A stretch of 64,000 bases of DNA from Chrysomallon squamiferum (lineage: Eukaryota; Mollusca; Gastropoda; Neomphalida; Peltospiridae): NCBI GenBank assembly GCA_012295275.1, contig CM022675.1, positions 762,860 to 826,859 on the forward strand. The letters are read 5' to 3'. Each line of letters opens with the position of its first letter. The stretch's first letter is position 1. The notes beneath the pieces were generated by a model. It did not search any database. It had not been told where the DNA came from and was given only the letters and a program-made list of their open reading frames with translations. A program made the translations under genes and the position numbers. This document shows positions 1 to 10,934 of this stretch, one piece after another.

Positions 1-240
1 AAGACTGTAGTTTTATGTCTGAACAACAGACACACAAATGTCCATACAGACATACAGACTATACATATTAACACACCCCCACAAACACAAACATCCATAC
101 ATGTACAAATGCCTCTACACACAAACACACAAATATATTATCCATATATTTACTATGACAAACTCACAAATATATATGCATGAAAACACATACAAACAAA
201 CACACAGACAAACATAAACACACCACAAAAACATACAACC
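1..240. repeat. CA-rich degenerate low-complexity sequence
   Basis: Mixture of ACACAAAC, ACATACAGAC and ATATAT words without a fixed period. No gene seen. Confidence 0.7.
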
Positions 241-547
241 TAGTTAGCAAACATAATTATTTTACTTTTAGGACAAATAAAACATTTAACTCATTTCATG
301 GAATAAAGCAAATCAATATTCTTTTTAATTATTTTGTTTGATATTTTTACCAAGAACAAACCTGTAATGTACATTTCTCTAACAGGATATATCAGTCCAT
401 TAGTAAAACCATTAAGCCTTTGTTAACGAAACTTAAAACTGCTTTTAAAATATAGCGAAGTCTCTGATTTATCAAACAATTAGCATTATAATGTTTAATC
501 TGATGTTGAAAACAAACATGAGCTAAACAAAGACACAGAAAGACATA

Positions 548-552
548 GAGAA

Positions 553-599
<47 letters not shown>

Positions 600-632
600 G
601 CAAGAGAGTGAGAGAGTGAGAAAGTGAGAGTA

Positions 633-684
<52 letters not shown>

Positions 685-690
685 AACGAG
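548..690. repeat. (GA)n microsatellite, compound
   Basis: Two nearly pure GA runs (about 556-598 and 644-680) joined by GTGAGAAAGTGAGAG-type sequence; followed at 730-742 by a short TA run. Confidence 0.95.
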
Positions 691-1089
691 AAGAAAGGAA
701 AAGACAGAGAAAGATAAAGTGATAAATATTATATATATATATAAATTAAAAAATAAAAAGTATTCTCATGTCAGTCATACATAAACACTGATCACTTAGT
801 TGTGAACAAAAACCAGTCTAGTTTTTCTGTGGCTATTTTTTTTGTCTGTTGAACAGATACTGACAGTCTCGATGAAGAGTTGCAGTCAGTTTTAAAGGAG
901 AGACTCAGTCAATTAAAGGAATTATTGAAGCATTTACTCAGTGTTTCTTGCTTCAGGCCTCATGGCTAATTCCAGTCAGACCTCTGCACAGTCTGGAAAA
1001 CACTCTGTGAGGAAATGAGAGGGAAAGACAGTCGATATCATCAGATTACAAATACTTGTATTGTTGTTAATCAAATTGGCTGGCTAGAA

Positions 1090-1730
1090 TTTAACAAATG
1101 TGGCTGATTGAAAATATAAATATAATCATCCTTAATATTGAGGCTTTTGTGTTACAGAAGCTTACAGGGTTATTGAAAGAATCTGTTTCTGGCATCTGAA
1201 TGAAAATTATTAACTTCAAAGCACAATATTGGTCTTAAATTTTTAATTTTTTATTTTATTTATTATAGTGATTGAAATTGTAAACGTAATTATCATTAAA
1301 AATAATCTTTGTGGTGAAGCTTATAGATTTATGAAGGAATATGTGTTTGTTGTTAGAATTACATTTTGTAATTTCTAAGTTCAGTAACTGTTTTAAAAAT
1401 ATTTTTGTTATTTTCATATCTGATATTATAATCATTATGTTCAGATTTAATGAATGAATTTGGCTTTTTTGTTTGTTGTTGTTTTCTTTTGAATGAAGAT
1501 TACTAATTTCAAAGTACAATAATGGTTCTAAGAATACTGCACTACAGGTTAATTCTGTTACTAATAAAAATCATTAATTTAAAAACTTCAAATAAGGGTT
1601 TTAAAAAGTTTGTTTTATAATGTAATCATCTTTAATAATAAATTGCTGTGTTCGAATTTACTGGGTTTTAAAAAAAATCTGCTTTTGTCTTAGAAAGAAA
1701 AAAGTAATTTCAAAATACAATAATGTATGT
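1090..1730. repeat. Degenerate long tandem repeat
   Basis: GAATGAAAATTATTAACTTC at 1197, GAATGAAGATTACTAATTTC at 1491 and a third form near 1693 are each followed by AAAGCACAATATTGG-like sequence. TAATCATCxTTAATAAT recurs before each. About three to four units of 200-290 bp, strongly diverged. Confidence 0.55.
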
Positions 1731-2224
1731 ATGTATGTATGCATGTGCATTTTTTGGTATGTTTATTTTATAATTATAATTTTATAATTATATATCAGAT
1801 ACCCTTTTCTATTTGTGTTAATAATTATTTATTATATGCGAAAGTCAATAAGAAATGGCAGATAGATAGGTAGATAGAAAGACAGACCAATAGATAAATA
1901 GAACTAGAAAGACAGAGCCATACAGACAGACATTCAGAGATAGAGATCGGGACTGACACAGAAAAAAGAAACAGGTTTGAGATATTAAACTACATTTATG
2001 AAATAATCAAGTCTGAAGTTGTCTTACACCATTGTGAGGGTATTCACGAGGGAAATTAACACTGACAACTGAATACTGATACGGTTGAGGGAAGATGTCT
2101 GAGTAATGGTTGAACTGCTGTTAAAAACCACAGCACCACATTTAATATCAGTCATGTAAAACTCGTAAAATTCGGTACTTGTTCCAATTTTACATCTCAA
2201 ATGAAAGTAAATTCATTATTGTAG

Positions 2225-2390
2225 ATTCTTAAACACACACAGACATAAACACATACAAACACACACACAGACACAAACACACAGACATAAACAAATACAA
2301 ACACACACACAGACACAAACACAGACATAAACACATACAAACACACACAGACATAAACACACAGACATACGTACACAGACAGAGGCACTT
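2225..2390. repeat. CA-type minisatellite
   Basis: Units built from ACACACACAGACATAAACAC and ATACAAAC, about five copies. Open frames across it are composition artefacts. Confidence 0.85.
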
Positions 2391-3023
2391 TCAATCATTT
2401 TAACTATTTGTATTTCACAGACAAAACTAAAAATTCAAAAGCTTTACATTAAAATTGAAAAAAAAAAAAGAAATGGGGAGAAAAAAAAAATTACATTTTC
2501 TGTAGAAGTATCTCAAACATCTGCAGTTGTCTCCCCTGGGAAATCAAGACAACCATCAACTTTTCAAAACACATGGTCTCATCTGCCACCAGGGGGCACA
2601 CAAATACAGATTATGACCTTTCTGGTGGAATAATTTGTCAAGCACTTGCTACTTTCTTCTTCCTGACAGAAATTCAAGTTTTTCTCTGTCTCAGGTTTTT
2701 TTCTCTCCTGTAACTTTGTTAATGTGTCCTTGTCAAAAGCTGTTTCTGAGGATTCTTATCTGCCCATTCAAGCGGCTTGTACATCAATTTGATTTTTTTT
2801 TAAAAGTTGACACTTTTCTGCTAACTGGATTACTCCATCATAAAGTGAAAAAGAAGATATTCAGCCTCTGTCAAATTAGTTTCTAAAGAGTGGATGTGCA
2901 AAAAAATAATAATAAAAATAAAAGTAAAAAATAAAAATAAAAATAAAAAAAAAATATGAAGAAGAAGAAAAAAAAAATAAAATAAAATAAAATAAGGTTG
3001 GAAGAAGACTTTGAATAGAAGTG

Positions 3024-3150
3024 TTACTTATCCTGAATGTAAAACATTAAAAAAAAGAAAAAAAGAAAAAAGAAAAAAAGAACCTGAAATTGAAGAAAAC
3101 TCTGGCAAACAATTTTATCAGTACATGAGTAAATCAACAGTCTCTCTGAA
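3024..3150 (-). repeat. Decayed duplicate(s) of the exon 5 3' end and donor
   Basis: The stretch 3082-3150 aligns with exon 5 coding sequence at 3179-3246, sharing CAATTTTATCA then TACATGA and TCAACA in the same order and spacing; in exon 5 this encodes the TMSCSDKIARW region. A shorter copy at 3024-3046 matches the donor itself (ACTTATCCTGAATGT against ACTTACCCTGAATTC, plus-strand letters). In the short copy the donor GT has become AT. These are intronic exon-end fragments, not functional coding sequence. Confidence 0.65.
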
Positions 3151-3180
3151 TAACAACAACAAAACATAAAACGAACTTAC

Positions 3181-3849
3181 CCTGAATTCCAAGAACATTC
3201 CAGCGAGCAATTTTATCACTACATGACATCGTCAACAACCTCTCCCCCTGCAGAATCCCATCCCACGTCTGCACCGACCCAGATATCTTCACAGGAATCG
3301 TTCCTTCGCCAGATTCGATCTTTGTCCTGAGCTGGCCGCGAGCTTTCCTATTCGGATGTTTGTCTGCAGACTCCGCATCTTTCTCGTGGGGTGAGAAAAT
3401 GCGGGCATCGCCGCAGGGCGCGGTGCTGATGTAGAGATGAAACTGGACGTTCTCCTTCAGCTTGAAGCCTCCTTCCGACTTGCGGACGAAGATGGACGAA
3501 GCGATGACGTCTGGGTTGTCGGAGAGGTGCATGTCGAGCTGCTGGTAGAGGAATCGCAGGAGGGAGCGACGGCTGACGATCTCGGCGTGGCAGTCGTTCA
3601 CCGACTTCCCTCGCTCACTCATGTGCTCGCCATTCACACACTTCGTTCCTGTGGAAACGCAGATCACCTGAGCGTTTTCCGTGTCTGGCCCCGTTGTCAT
3701 GACGAAGCCAGCGAGAACCTTCCTGCGCGCATACTGGCTGGAAAAGTTATTCGTCAGCTCGCTGAATTTGTCCGTGACGAGTTTGGCGACGATGTCAGAT
3801 CGAATCTGCGGCACTTGAAGAGCACCGTCTCGTGGGACAGGCAGAGTAC
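3181..3849 (-). CDS. ADARB1: ADAR2, coding exon 5 (N-terminal part of the adenosine deaminase domain)
   Basis: Encodes residues 411-633. The deaminase converts adenosine to inosine in double-stranded RNA. Visible signatures: TNNFSSQYARRKVLAG; VNDCHAEIVSRRSLLRF with zinc ligand H498, catalytic E500 and D496/R504/R505 matching inositol-hexakisphosphate contacts; APCGDARIFSPHE with zinc ligand C556; GEGTIPV with E592, equivalent to the base-flipping Glu488 of human ADAR2; LLTMSCSDKIARWN with third zinc ligand C620 and IP6-contact residues K623, R626 and W627. All catalytic residues expected in this segment are present, so the enzyme should be active. The acceptor is TTTTTCCAG/GTACTC; with the last base of exon 4 it makes the codon AGT. 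The donor is CAGG/GTAAGT, phase 1. The remaining deaminase exons lie off the left edge. Confidence 0.97.
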
Positions 3850-4102
3850 CTGGAAAAACCGCAAATTTGCATATTTATATTAATTTAATTGAACTTAATA
3901 TAGCTAGTAATCAAAGAAATGTTTTATTTAACACTTTTGTAATCTATTCCACATTATTTGATTTCACTTAGCAACAAGTTGTCTTTTTTTATATACCTTC
4001 CCAGTAACAGGAAAGAACATGGTTTTAATAAATCAGTGATAAAACATTGACTGAAGCAACAAACGAGGACACTACAGTAAATAGTATAAGTGAGATATAG
4101 TC

Positions 4103-4450
4103 AACCAAAATAATAATAATAATAGTAATATAATAATAATAATGATGATGATGATAATGATAATAAAAATAATAGCAGTAGTAGTAGTAGTAATAATAAT
4201 AATAATAGCAATAATAATAATAATGTTAATAATAACAACAATAATAATGATGATAATAATAATAGCAATAATAATTATAATAATAATAAAATAATAATAA
4301 TAAATAAATAATACCAATAATAATGATAGTAGTAGTAATAACATTAATAATAATAATAATAATAATAGCAATGATAATGATAATGTTAATAACAACAACA
4401 ACAATATTAACAACAATAATAATGATAATAACAATAAAAATGATATTAAC
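4103..4450. repeat. Compound (TAA)n / (GTA)n tract
   Basis: About 350 bp of ATAATA, GTAGTA, AATGATGATG and AACAACAA words. Long frames of Ile/Leu or Asn-like residues across it are artefacts. Confidence 0.95.
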
Positions 4451-4729
4451 ATTTCCATAATAGGTATGTTTATAAAACGTTTGATTCAAAATGAGAGTAT
4501 GAAAGTTTTGTTTTTTTGTTGCTATTTATAGCTAATAGTCCAGACTAATTATGCTGACCGGTATAAAACACAATATTGTCCAATTCCTCCAGACTAATTT
4601 ATCTCAGTCACTGTAATCAAAGTTTTTCTTGGCTCTGTTCTGCTGTTACCACAGCAACAGAAATGATAGTAAAAGAATTTCATTTCCTGCATGCAAATGG
4701 GTAGATTGTAATAAAATGAAATACAAGTC

Positions 4730-5210
4730 ATCAGTGTAATCACTATCACCATCACTGGAATATTTATCAATATTATTACTAGTGTATTCAACATCAGTAA
4801 TATTTTCAACATCAACATTGACATGGATAACTGCTTACAGCAGAAGAAAATTAATTTACTAATTTAATAAAAAAAATATATTTTCATCACCATATTATCA
4901 TTAACATCGACATGAACATCAATGTTATGACTGAAAAAAAAGAGGACAACTTTTCATAATAGATCAAAATATCTGTCAGTGACATGAAGACACTGTCATC
5001 ATCATCATCATAAATAATCACTCATTGACATCATCTGCAGCAGCAACATCATTACTGTCATCATCAGTATCATTACAATTGTTATCATTATCATCAGCAG
5101 CAGCAGCATTATTATTGTCATTATATACTAATCACTACTGTCATCATCATCATCCTAATCATAACTATCACCATCACCATCACCATCATTGTCACCGTTT
5201 ATTGCAACTA
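4730..5210. repeat. ATC/CAT-rich low-complexity sequence
   Basis: Degenerate CATCATCATC, CAGCAGCAGCA and ATCACCATCACC runs. No gene recognised. Confidence 0.75.
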
Positions 5211-5214
5211 CACA

Positions 5215-5300
5215 GCATGTACTGGACTGTACTACGTGGTACAGTGGTAGACTGAGGTTTCACAGGTTCTGGGATCAATCCTCTTCAGAGGAATGATTAG
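5215..5300 (+). mobile_element. tRNA-derived SINE head (fragment)
   Basis: Contains an A-box-like TGGTACAGTGG at 5237-5247 and a perfect B-box form GATCAATCC at 5273-5281, in the right order for a tRNA-type RNA polymerase III promoter. No clear 3' tail or target-site duplication was found, so it is a remnant. Confidence 0.6.
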
Positions 5301-5539
5301 CTTTTTACTCATTCCAATATTATCTCACAAGTGAAGCCAGATGATAATTTGCGTGCTTTTTTTCTTCTTCTTCTTCCTTTCTATGAGAAGGCTTACATAA
5401 AAAGTCACTTTCTGCTAAATAGTGAAAATAGTCCTTGAGGTGTCAGAAATGAGCTTCTTTTCTCACTATCTCTATAATTATTAATGATCTTGTGTAACTA
5501 CAGATTTACCTTGTGATCTATAATTTTTAACTATAACAG

Positions 5540-6420
5540 AACTATATAAGTATAGATTATAACTTCCCTTTCAAACCTATTCATGATATATTTTAAACAA
5601 CGTGACTTGATATAACCACATATTTGAATTTTTCATAAATAATTACTAATACTCTACATAAAATACAGATTTTTAATTATCTGGATCGATTATTTTTAAC
5701 AATAAATATGATTCTACAAACACCAATTTTAATTTAACTCACAATCTATGATTCTAATCAATAAATACATAAACTACAGATTGTCATCACTTCCTTGACA
5801 ACATGTCATTATATAAGAATTAAGAGAGTTAACTGAGTGTGTCATTAAATATAAAAATGTTTTTATTTTTTGTTTTTACCAGTAAGATGGTGACACACTG
5901 TCTGAGAGGGTGAACTCAGGAGACAGTTACTAAACACACACTGACTGTGTTTTCTACAAAGATCAGTGAGAAATTCAAAAATAAAATCTTTGATGATTCT
6001 GATGAATGGAAAAGTGTTTTGTTTGTCATTTATAACCTAATCAAATCTGCTCAGAAAAAATCAAAATAAAAAAAAACTTCAAAAACTAAAACATTTAAAA
6101 AAAAAAAAAGATAAGAGACAGAGAGTAAATAAATAAAAATATAAAAAGAAATAAGAGAAAGAAAGAAAAACGTTTTCTCTTCAGGGATTAAACACTGTCA
6201 GTGATAACATGATTTTAAAAACAGTAGAATGAATACATAATCACTTTTAAATAAATAAATAAGAATTCAAAAACTTTTAAATGTCAACACGTGAATGAAG
6301 ATTTGTTTAACAGGAATTAATTCTGTTAATAAGAATTCAAACACAACTTTATGAAATGATGTTGTTTTTTTTTTAAAATTTATTTCAGAAAAGTTGAGAT
6401 GTAAAAATGAAAATGTAACT
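5540..6420. other. AT-rich intronic sequence, nothing recognised
   Basis: No open frames of interest, no strong repeats. Short A-runs occur near 6055-6110. Confidence 0.6.
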
Positions 6421-6424
6421 AATT

Positions 6425-6710
6425 GACAGGCAGAGAAGTCAGAAAAAACTTACTTCAAAACAGAACTCCTAATTAAAAATGTGATAAAGAAACAATTGGG
6501 TATGGAGACAAATAGACAGGCAGACAAAATTTGGAAGTAATTTACTTTGAGAAAGATCAAAGTCCTAATTAAAAATAAAATAAAGAAACCAGTCTGTATA
6601 CAGAAAGAGACAGACAAAATGTAGAAATAATTTACTTTTAGAAAGAAGGAAAACCCAATTATAAACCTTTGCTTTGTTAAAACAAATGAGAGAGAGAGAC
6701 ACATACACAA
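6425..6710 (-). repeat. Older, diverged copies of the exon 4 donor repeat
   Basis: Three degenerate units begin near 6449, 6538 and 6631, containing ACTTACTTCAAAACAGA, TTTACTTTGAGAAAGAT and TTTACTTTTAGAAAGAA. The last runs on into CTTTGCTTTGTTAAAACAAA, as in the young copies. They extend the array by about 280 bp and show that it grew in at least two episodes. Confidence 0.7.
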
Positions 6711-6792
6711 TCAGTGATAGACACACACACACAAAAAAAGAGAGACAGGGACAGAAACAGAGAGAGACAGACAGACAATCAGTAATACATAC

Positions 6793-6848
6793 AGACAGAC
6801 TTACTCTGAGAAAGACAGAAATCCAAGTTGAAAATCTTTGTTAAAACA

Positions 6849-6930
<82 letters not shown>

Positions 6931-7069
6931 ACACACACACACACACAAAAAGGAGAGACAGGGATGGACAATCAGTGATACACACAGACAGACTTACTCT
7001 GAGAAAGACAGAAATCCAAGTTGAAAATCTTTGTTAAAACAAATGACAGAGAGAGAGAAAGAGAGCAAG

Positions 7070-7109
<40 letters not shown>

Positions 7110-7515
7110 TGGGAAAGAGAGAGACAGAGAGAAAGAGAGAGGGATAGACAATCAGTGATACACACAGACTTACTCTGAGAAAGACAGAAATCCAAGTTGA
7201 AAATCTTTGTTAAAACAAATGACAGAGAGAGAGAGAGCAAGTGAGAGAGAGAGAGAGACACACACACACACAAAGAAGGAGAGACAGGGACAGACAATCA
7301 GTGATACACACAGACAGACTTACTCTGAGAAAGACAGAAATCCAAGTTGAAAATCTTTGTTAAAACAAATTAGAGAGAGAGAAAGACAGACAATCAGTGA
7401 TACACACAGACAGACTTACTCTGAGAAAGACAGAAAGCCAAGTTGAAAATCTTTGTTAAAACAAATTAGAGAGAGAGAAAGACAGACAATCAGTGATACA
7501 CACAGACAGACTTAC
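6793..7515 (-). repeat. Tandem copies of the exon 4 end with intact donors
   Basis: Five copies of the last ~35 nt of exon 4 plus its GTAAGT donor and following intron lie downstream of the real exon end (donor blocks starting at about 6800, 6993, 7169, 7319 and 7415; the true one is at 7511). They share CTTACTCTGAGAAAGACAGA and are spaced 96-193 bp apart; the spacing varies because each unit holds a GA tract of different length. In the copies the coding part ends at ...AGATTTTCAAC and is then preceded by TTTGTTTTAACAA instead of exon sequence. Near-identity suggests recent expansion. Confidence 0.92.
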
Positions 7516-8322
7516 TCTGAGAAAGACAGAAATCCAAGTTGAAAATCTGTGTTAATGCTGCTTGTGCTGCCCGAGACTTGGCGATTTTCTTGTTCCGACC
7601 GGAACCCTCAAACTTTGTCCCGTCCACAGTGACTGACATGGTGAAGCACTTGGAGTGACTCTCCCCAGTCTCAGACACGAAGTCGTACTTCAGTCCGGGC
7701 CGCAGCTCGTTGAGAATCATCACCGGATTCTTCCCTGTCGGCTCTTTCGGCACCGCAGACTTCCTGCAGGGAGGACAACTCGAGGATCCGTTCGTAACAC
7801 TCGTCACCGCATCGGCTGCATTGCAGTCTGGCTTCTCTCTCCCTTCAAAGTCGTTGAAGAGGTTGATGTCGATGTCAGCATTGTCAGAGGTGAAGTCAGC
7901 GTTGACGATGGGTCTGCCCATGGCCTGCTGTGCCTCCGCGGCGTTGGGGAACTGCACGAACGACCTCAGCGCCTTCTCCGCGGCCATCAACTTGGCGAGT
8001 TTCTTGGTCCGCGCCTCGCCCTCGAACACCTCCCCATTCACTTCGACGGACATCTTGAAGACGGGCGCGTGCACAGGTCCGGTCTGCGCGACGAACGTGA
8101 ACGACAGTCCCGGCTTGATCTCATTCAGCTGCATGAGGGCGTTCTTTGGGCAGGGGGGCCCGTGTTTGCGTCGCTTGGCGCCAATGCCGTTTGTGGGGAA
8201 TGCGCGTCGTTTGCCTAGCATCGTGTCGTCGCTCTCCGACTCGTCATCTGTGTCTGCGAGCTGAGACTCGATTCCTGTCGACGCTTTGTGCTTCTGTCTC
8301 TTCGCCGATGTCGTTACTGTGT
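7516..8322 (-). CDS. ADARB1: ADAR2, coding exon 4 (two core dsRBDs)
   Basis: Encodes residues 142-410. In order: an acidic stretch ([11 protein letters not shown]), a basic patch AKRRKH (190-195) likely to act in nuclear import, dsRBD1 (about 199-265; [21 protein letters not shown]), a linker of about 70 residues with [11 protein letters not shown] (also recognisable in vertebrate ADAR2), and dsRBD2 (about 338-401; [24 protein letters not shown]). These domains bind duplex RNA and position the deaminase. The acceptor is TTTTCAG/ACACAG (phase 1) and the donor is TCAGA/GTAAGT (phase 1). The exon is clearly GC-richer than exons 1-3 and the introns. Its last ~45 nt and donor are copied several times downstream. 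Similarity to ADAR2 rather than ADAR1 or ADAD is strong. Antisense open frames over this exon are shadows. Confidence 0.96.
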
Positions 8323-8379
8323 CTGAAAACAGAAAAAACCTTGTTAGAAATATTTACTTCAACATACATGCATATGTAC

Positions 8380-8600
8380 AAATATACATTCAAACACTAA
8401 AATACATACATATATACATTCAAACACTAAAATACATACATACGTATGTACAAACATACATTCAAACACTAAAATACAGACATACATCGATAGACACACA
8501 TATATACATTCACATTTATACATGTACAGTGCCTATACTCATATGTACACACAGACACACACAAATACACACATACACACAGTCTTCTCTATACAGACTG
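8380..8600. repeat. ACATACAT-type minisatellite
   Basis: ACATTCAAACACTAAAATAC recurs about three times (8389-8475) with TATATACAT/ACGTATGTAC spacers, then degenerates into CACACA. It starts about 50 bp upstream of the exon 4 acceptor but does not include the splice site. Confidence 0.85.
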
Positions 8601-8989
8601 ATTAATATTCCACTGTTTTGTTTTGTTTTTAAAATAAGAAATTAAAAACATCTCCAAGACTTTCAAAACTGTAAAAGTTAACATATGTTTACGACATCTG
8701 ATGTTATTTTATTATTAAATTAATTTTTATTTTTGCTTCCTCTGCAGATTTTCGACATAATCGGCTCCAATTTCTAATCTTTAATTAACTTTAATTCAAC
8801 TGTTTTGGAATTATTCCAAAAACTCCCACAAAAACAACTGACAAGAAGAAAAAGAACAAAACATAAATGGAATGAGAAGCACTTTTTATCTGCATCAACA
8901 CAAACAGTAATTATCTAAAATAATCACCTGGTGTCTTAGTTAAAAAAAAAAAAGGAATGTTTTCTTGTTTGTACCTGCCCACATTCATT

Positions 8990-9330
8990 TGACTATTTTG
9001 TAAATAATAATAATTATAAAATAATAATAATAATAATATTAATAATAATTATAATAATAATAATATATATATATATATAAAAAATAATAAAATGTTTAAA
9101 TTTAAAAATTTTGGGAGGTTTTAGGAAAAAGTAGTTATACATTTTAGTGTGTATTTGTTGAGTTTGTATGCATGAATGCAGGTATACATGTGTAAAATAT
9201 TGTGCATATTTGTGTAATGTTTATCTGTACGCGTGTGTGTGTGTGTGTTTGTGTGTGTGTTTGTGTATTCATATGTATTTATATTTTTACATATACTGAG
9301 TTCACCTGTGTGTTTGTGTGTTTTGTTTAA
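8990..9330. repeat. (TAA)n, (TA)n and (GT)n tracts
   Basis: TAA-type run 9003-9063, TA run 9064-9080 and GT run about 9229-9323. AT-rich sequence elsewhere. Confidence 0.9.
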
Positions 9331-9594
9331 ATATATATTCAATATAAAGAACTTTATAAATTATAAATTTACATCTAAGCACCCAGCAAATGCAAATATA
9401 CAAGTTTTACTAAAACACATACACTTCACTTTATTAGATTCATCAAATTTCAATTCTGACAACTGACAAATTTTTATTTTTGTAATTGTTAAAAGTAATT
9501 ATTTTAAACGTTCTATTTTTAAAATAAATAAACAGCTTTGTACTGTGAATTCATCTTTAATGAAACAACTACAATATTTTGTTAAGACACCTTA

Positions 9595-9790
9595 AACATA
9601 CTAAGACAATCGACATATTTACTTTATGTTCCTTTTGTTAGATATGGTCACATTAAACAACTTTTTATAAAGAAACAGCTACTGTCATATTACTTTACGT
9701 TCCTTTTTTTAGATGTGGTCACATTAAACAACTTAAGCATATGTAAAGGCAACTTTTACTTTATGTTCCTTTTATTGTAACTGGTCATCA
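9595..9790. repeat. Three-unit degenerate tandem repeat (~80 bp)
   Basis: TTTACTTTATGTTCCTTTT followed by TAGATATGGTCACATTAAAC appears three times with changes (near 9618, 9690 and 9757). Confidence 0.7.
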
Positions 9791-9799
9791 GTCACCTGA

Positions 9800-10930
9800 T
9801 AAGGTGTCAATTAGCTGTATACAGTGCTGTGTAAATATTATTAATATTTTTTTTTATCTTTCTTAATAGATTTGTTTCACAGACTGTGTATCACTTGATC
9901 AATACTGAATGTATCTTACAGCAGGTCGTAAGTTCAAAGCTGTGTGGTATCAAGTTAAACACATTGTTGATGCTGTTGTAGCAACGAGAAAAGTAATTAT
10001 AAAACAAGACAAGTAAAACAAAAAATAATAATAATATGAAATGTTAATAAAATCATAGAAGAAATAATAATAGTAATGAGATGAAGAAGAAGAAAATTAT
10101 AATGAAGAAATCTAAAAAAAAAAGTGTATTATTAACTACAACAACAACAACAACAGTAATAAGAAGAAAAAGAATAACAAGACAACAATTAGCATAAATA
10201 AATTACAAGCAAGATGATGAAAAAGAAGAAACAGAAGAAATTAGTAATTAAAAAATAACTAATATTTTTACTATTAATCATTAAAATTAAAAAAAATAAT
10301 AAAATGTGAAGAAAAAAATAATGCATGCTAATTGGTTTTGGTTTTTGTTTTGGTTTTTTAACACAACCTTGCTAATAAAAAAGACATAGATCCTTTCTTT
10401 ACTTTTGGTACATGACATTAACTGAACATAAAAGTGACAGACTCAGAGATGAATGGACTGACACACTTTACAATAAAGAATCAAACAACTGTAAAGTTTT
10501 ATCAAAACAAACAAGAAATATTACATCTATGTTGAACAACTCAGGTCAATATTTTCTCATTTTATTACTCTCTCCAAGGTTTAAATAACAAAATAAGCTG
10601 ATGAATACCTGCAGTTCACCATTTTCTTGTGGGTTGTTTTTCAGATTATTTTAAAACAATAAAATAAGCCAAAGAAAACATGCTTTTAATAAAACTGAAA
10701 TAATACATTTTGGTCTTTTATCTGTTACTTTAAATCCTTTTCAGAATTTCATTTTAACAAGGTATACAAATATACAAATGAAAATTTCCATAACAAAAAA
10801 GATATAAGAAAAATAAATAACGTCTAGCCAGGGCAACATTTCAATCAAGCTTTGTTGTATTTTTTGTTTTATGAACATTTTCAGACTTCAGATGAATAGT
10901 CATTCTTTCAAAAACTAACATAACAAATTT
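9800..10930. other. AT-rich stretch with A-rich tract
   Basis: Holds an A-rich AAT/AAG patch (10015-10330) and otherwise AT-rich sequence. No gene or recognised element. Confidence 0.6.
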
Positions 10931-10934
10931 TAGA

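Larger units (their letters stand above)
1..3180 (-). other. ADARB1: Intron 5 of ADAR2, truncated by the window edge
   Basis: Follows the exon 5 donor. I searched by eye for the rest of the deaminase (the FVEPIY region and beyond) and did not find it, so the intron exceeds 3.1 kb. Contents from the left: CA-rich sequence (1-240), GA tracts (548-690), a degenerate tandem repeat (1090-1730), ATAG/ACAG-rich sequence (1855-1930), CA-type minisatellite (2225-2390), A-rich runs (2890-3080) and decayed copies of the exon 5 end (3024-3150). Confidence 0.75.
3850..7515 (-). other. ADARB1: ADAR2 intron 4
   Basis: Intron of 3.67 kb between the two-dsRBD exon and the deaminase exon. From its 5' end (right) it carries the exon 4 donor array, older decayed copies of that array, an AT-rich stretch (5540-6420), a tRNA-derived SINE fragment (5215-5300), ATC/CATCAT-rich sequence (4730-5210) and a compound TAA tract (4103-4450). 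Confidence 0.85.

Noticed and set aside
3437-3883. 148-codon plus-strand frame over ADAR2 exon 5
   Set aside because: Antisense shadow of GC-rich coding sequence; the minus strand carries the unmistakable deaminase motifs.
7655-8264. 187- and 184-codon plus-strand frames over exon 4
   Set aside because: Antisense shadows of the two-dsRBD exon; no known motif.
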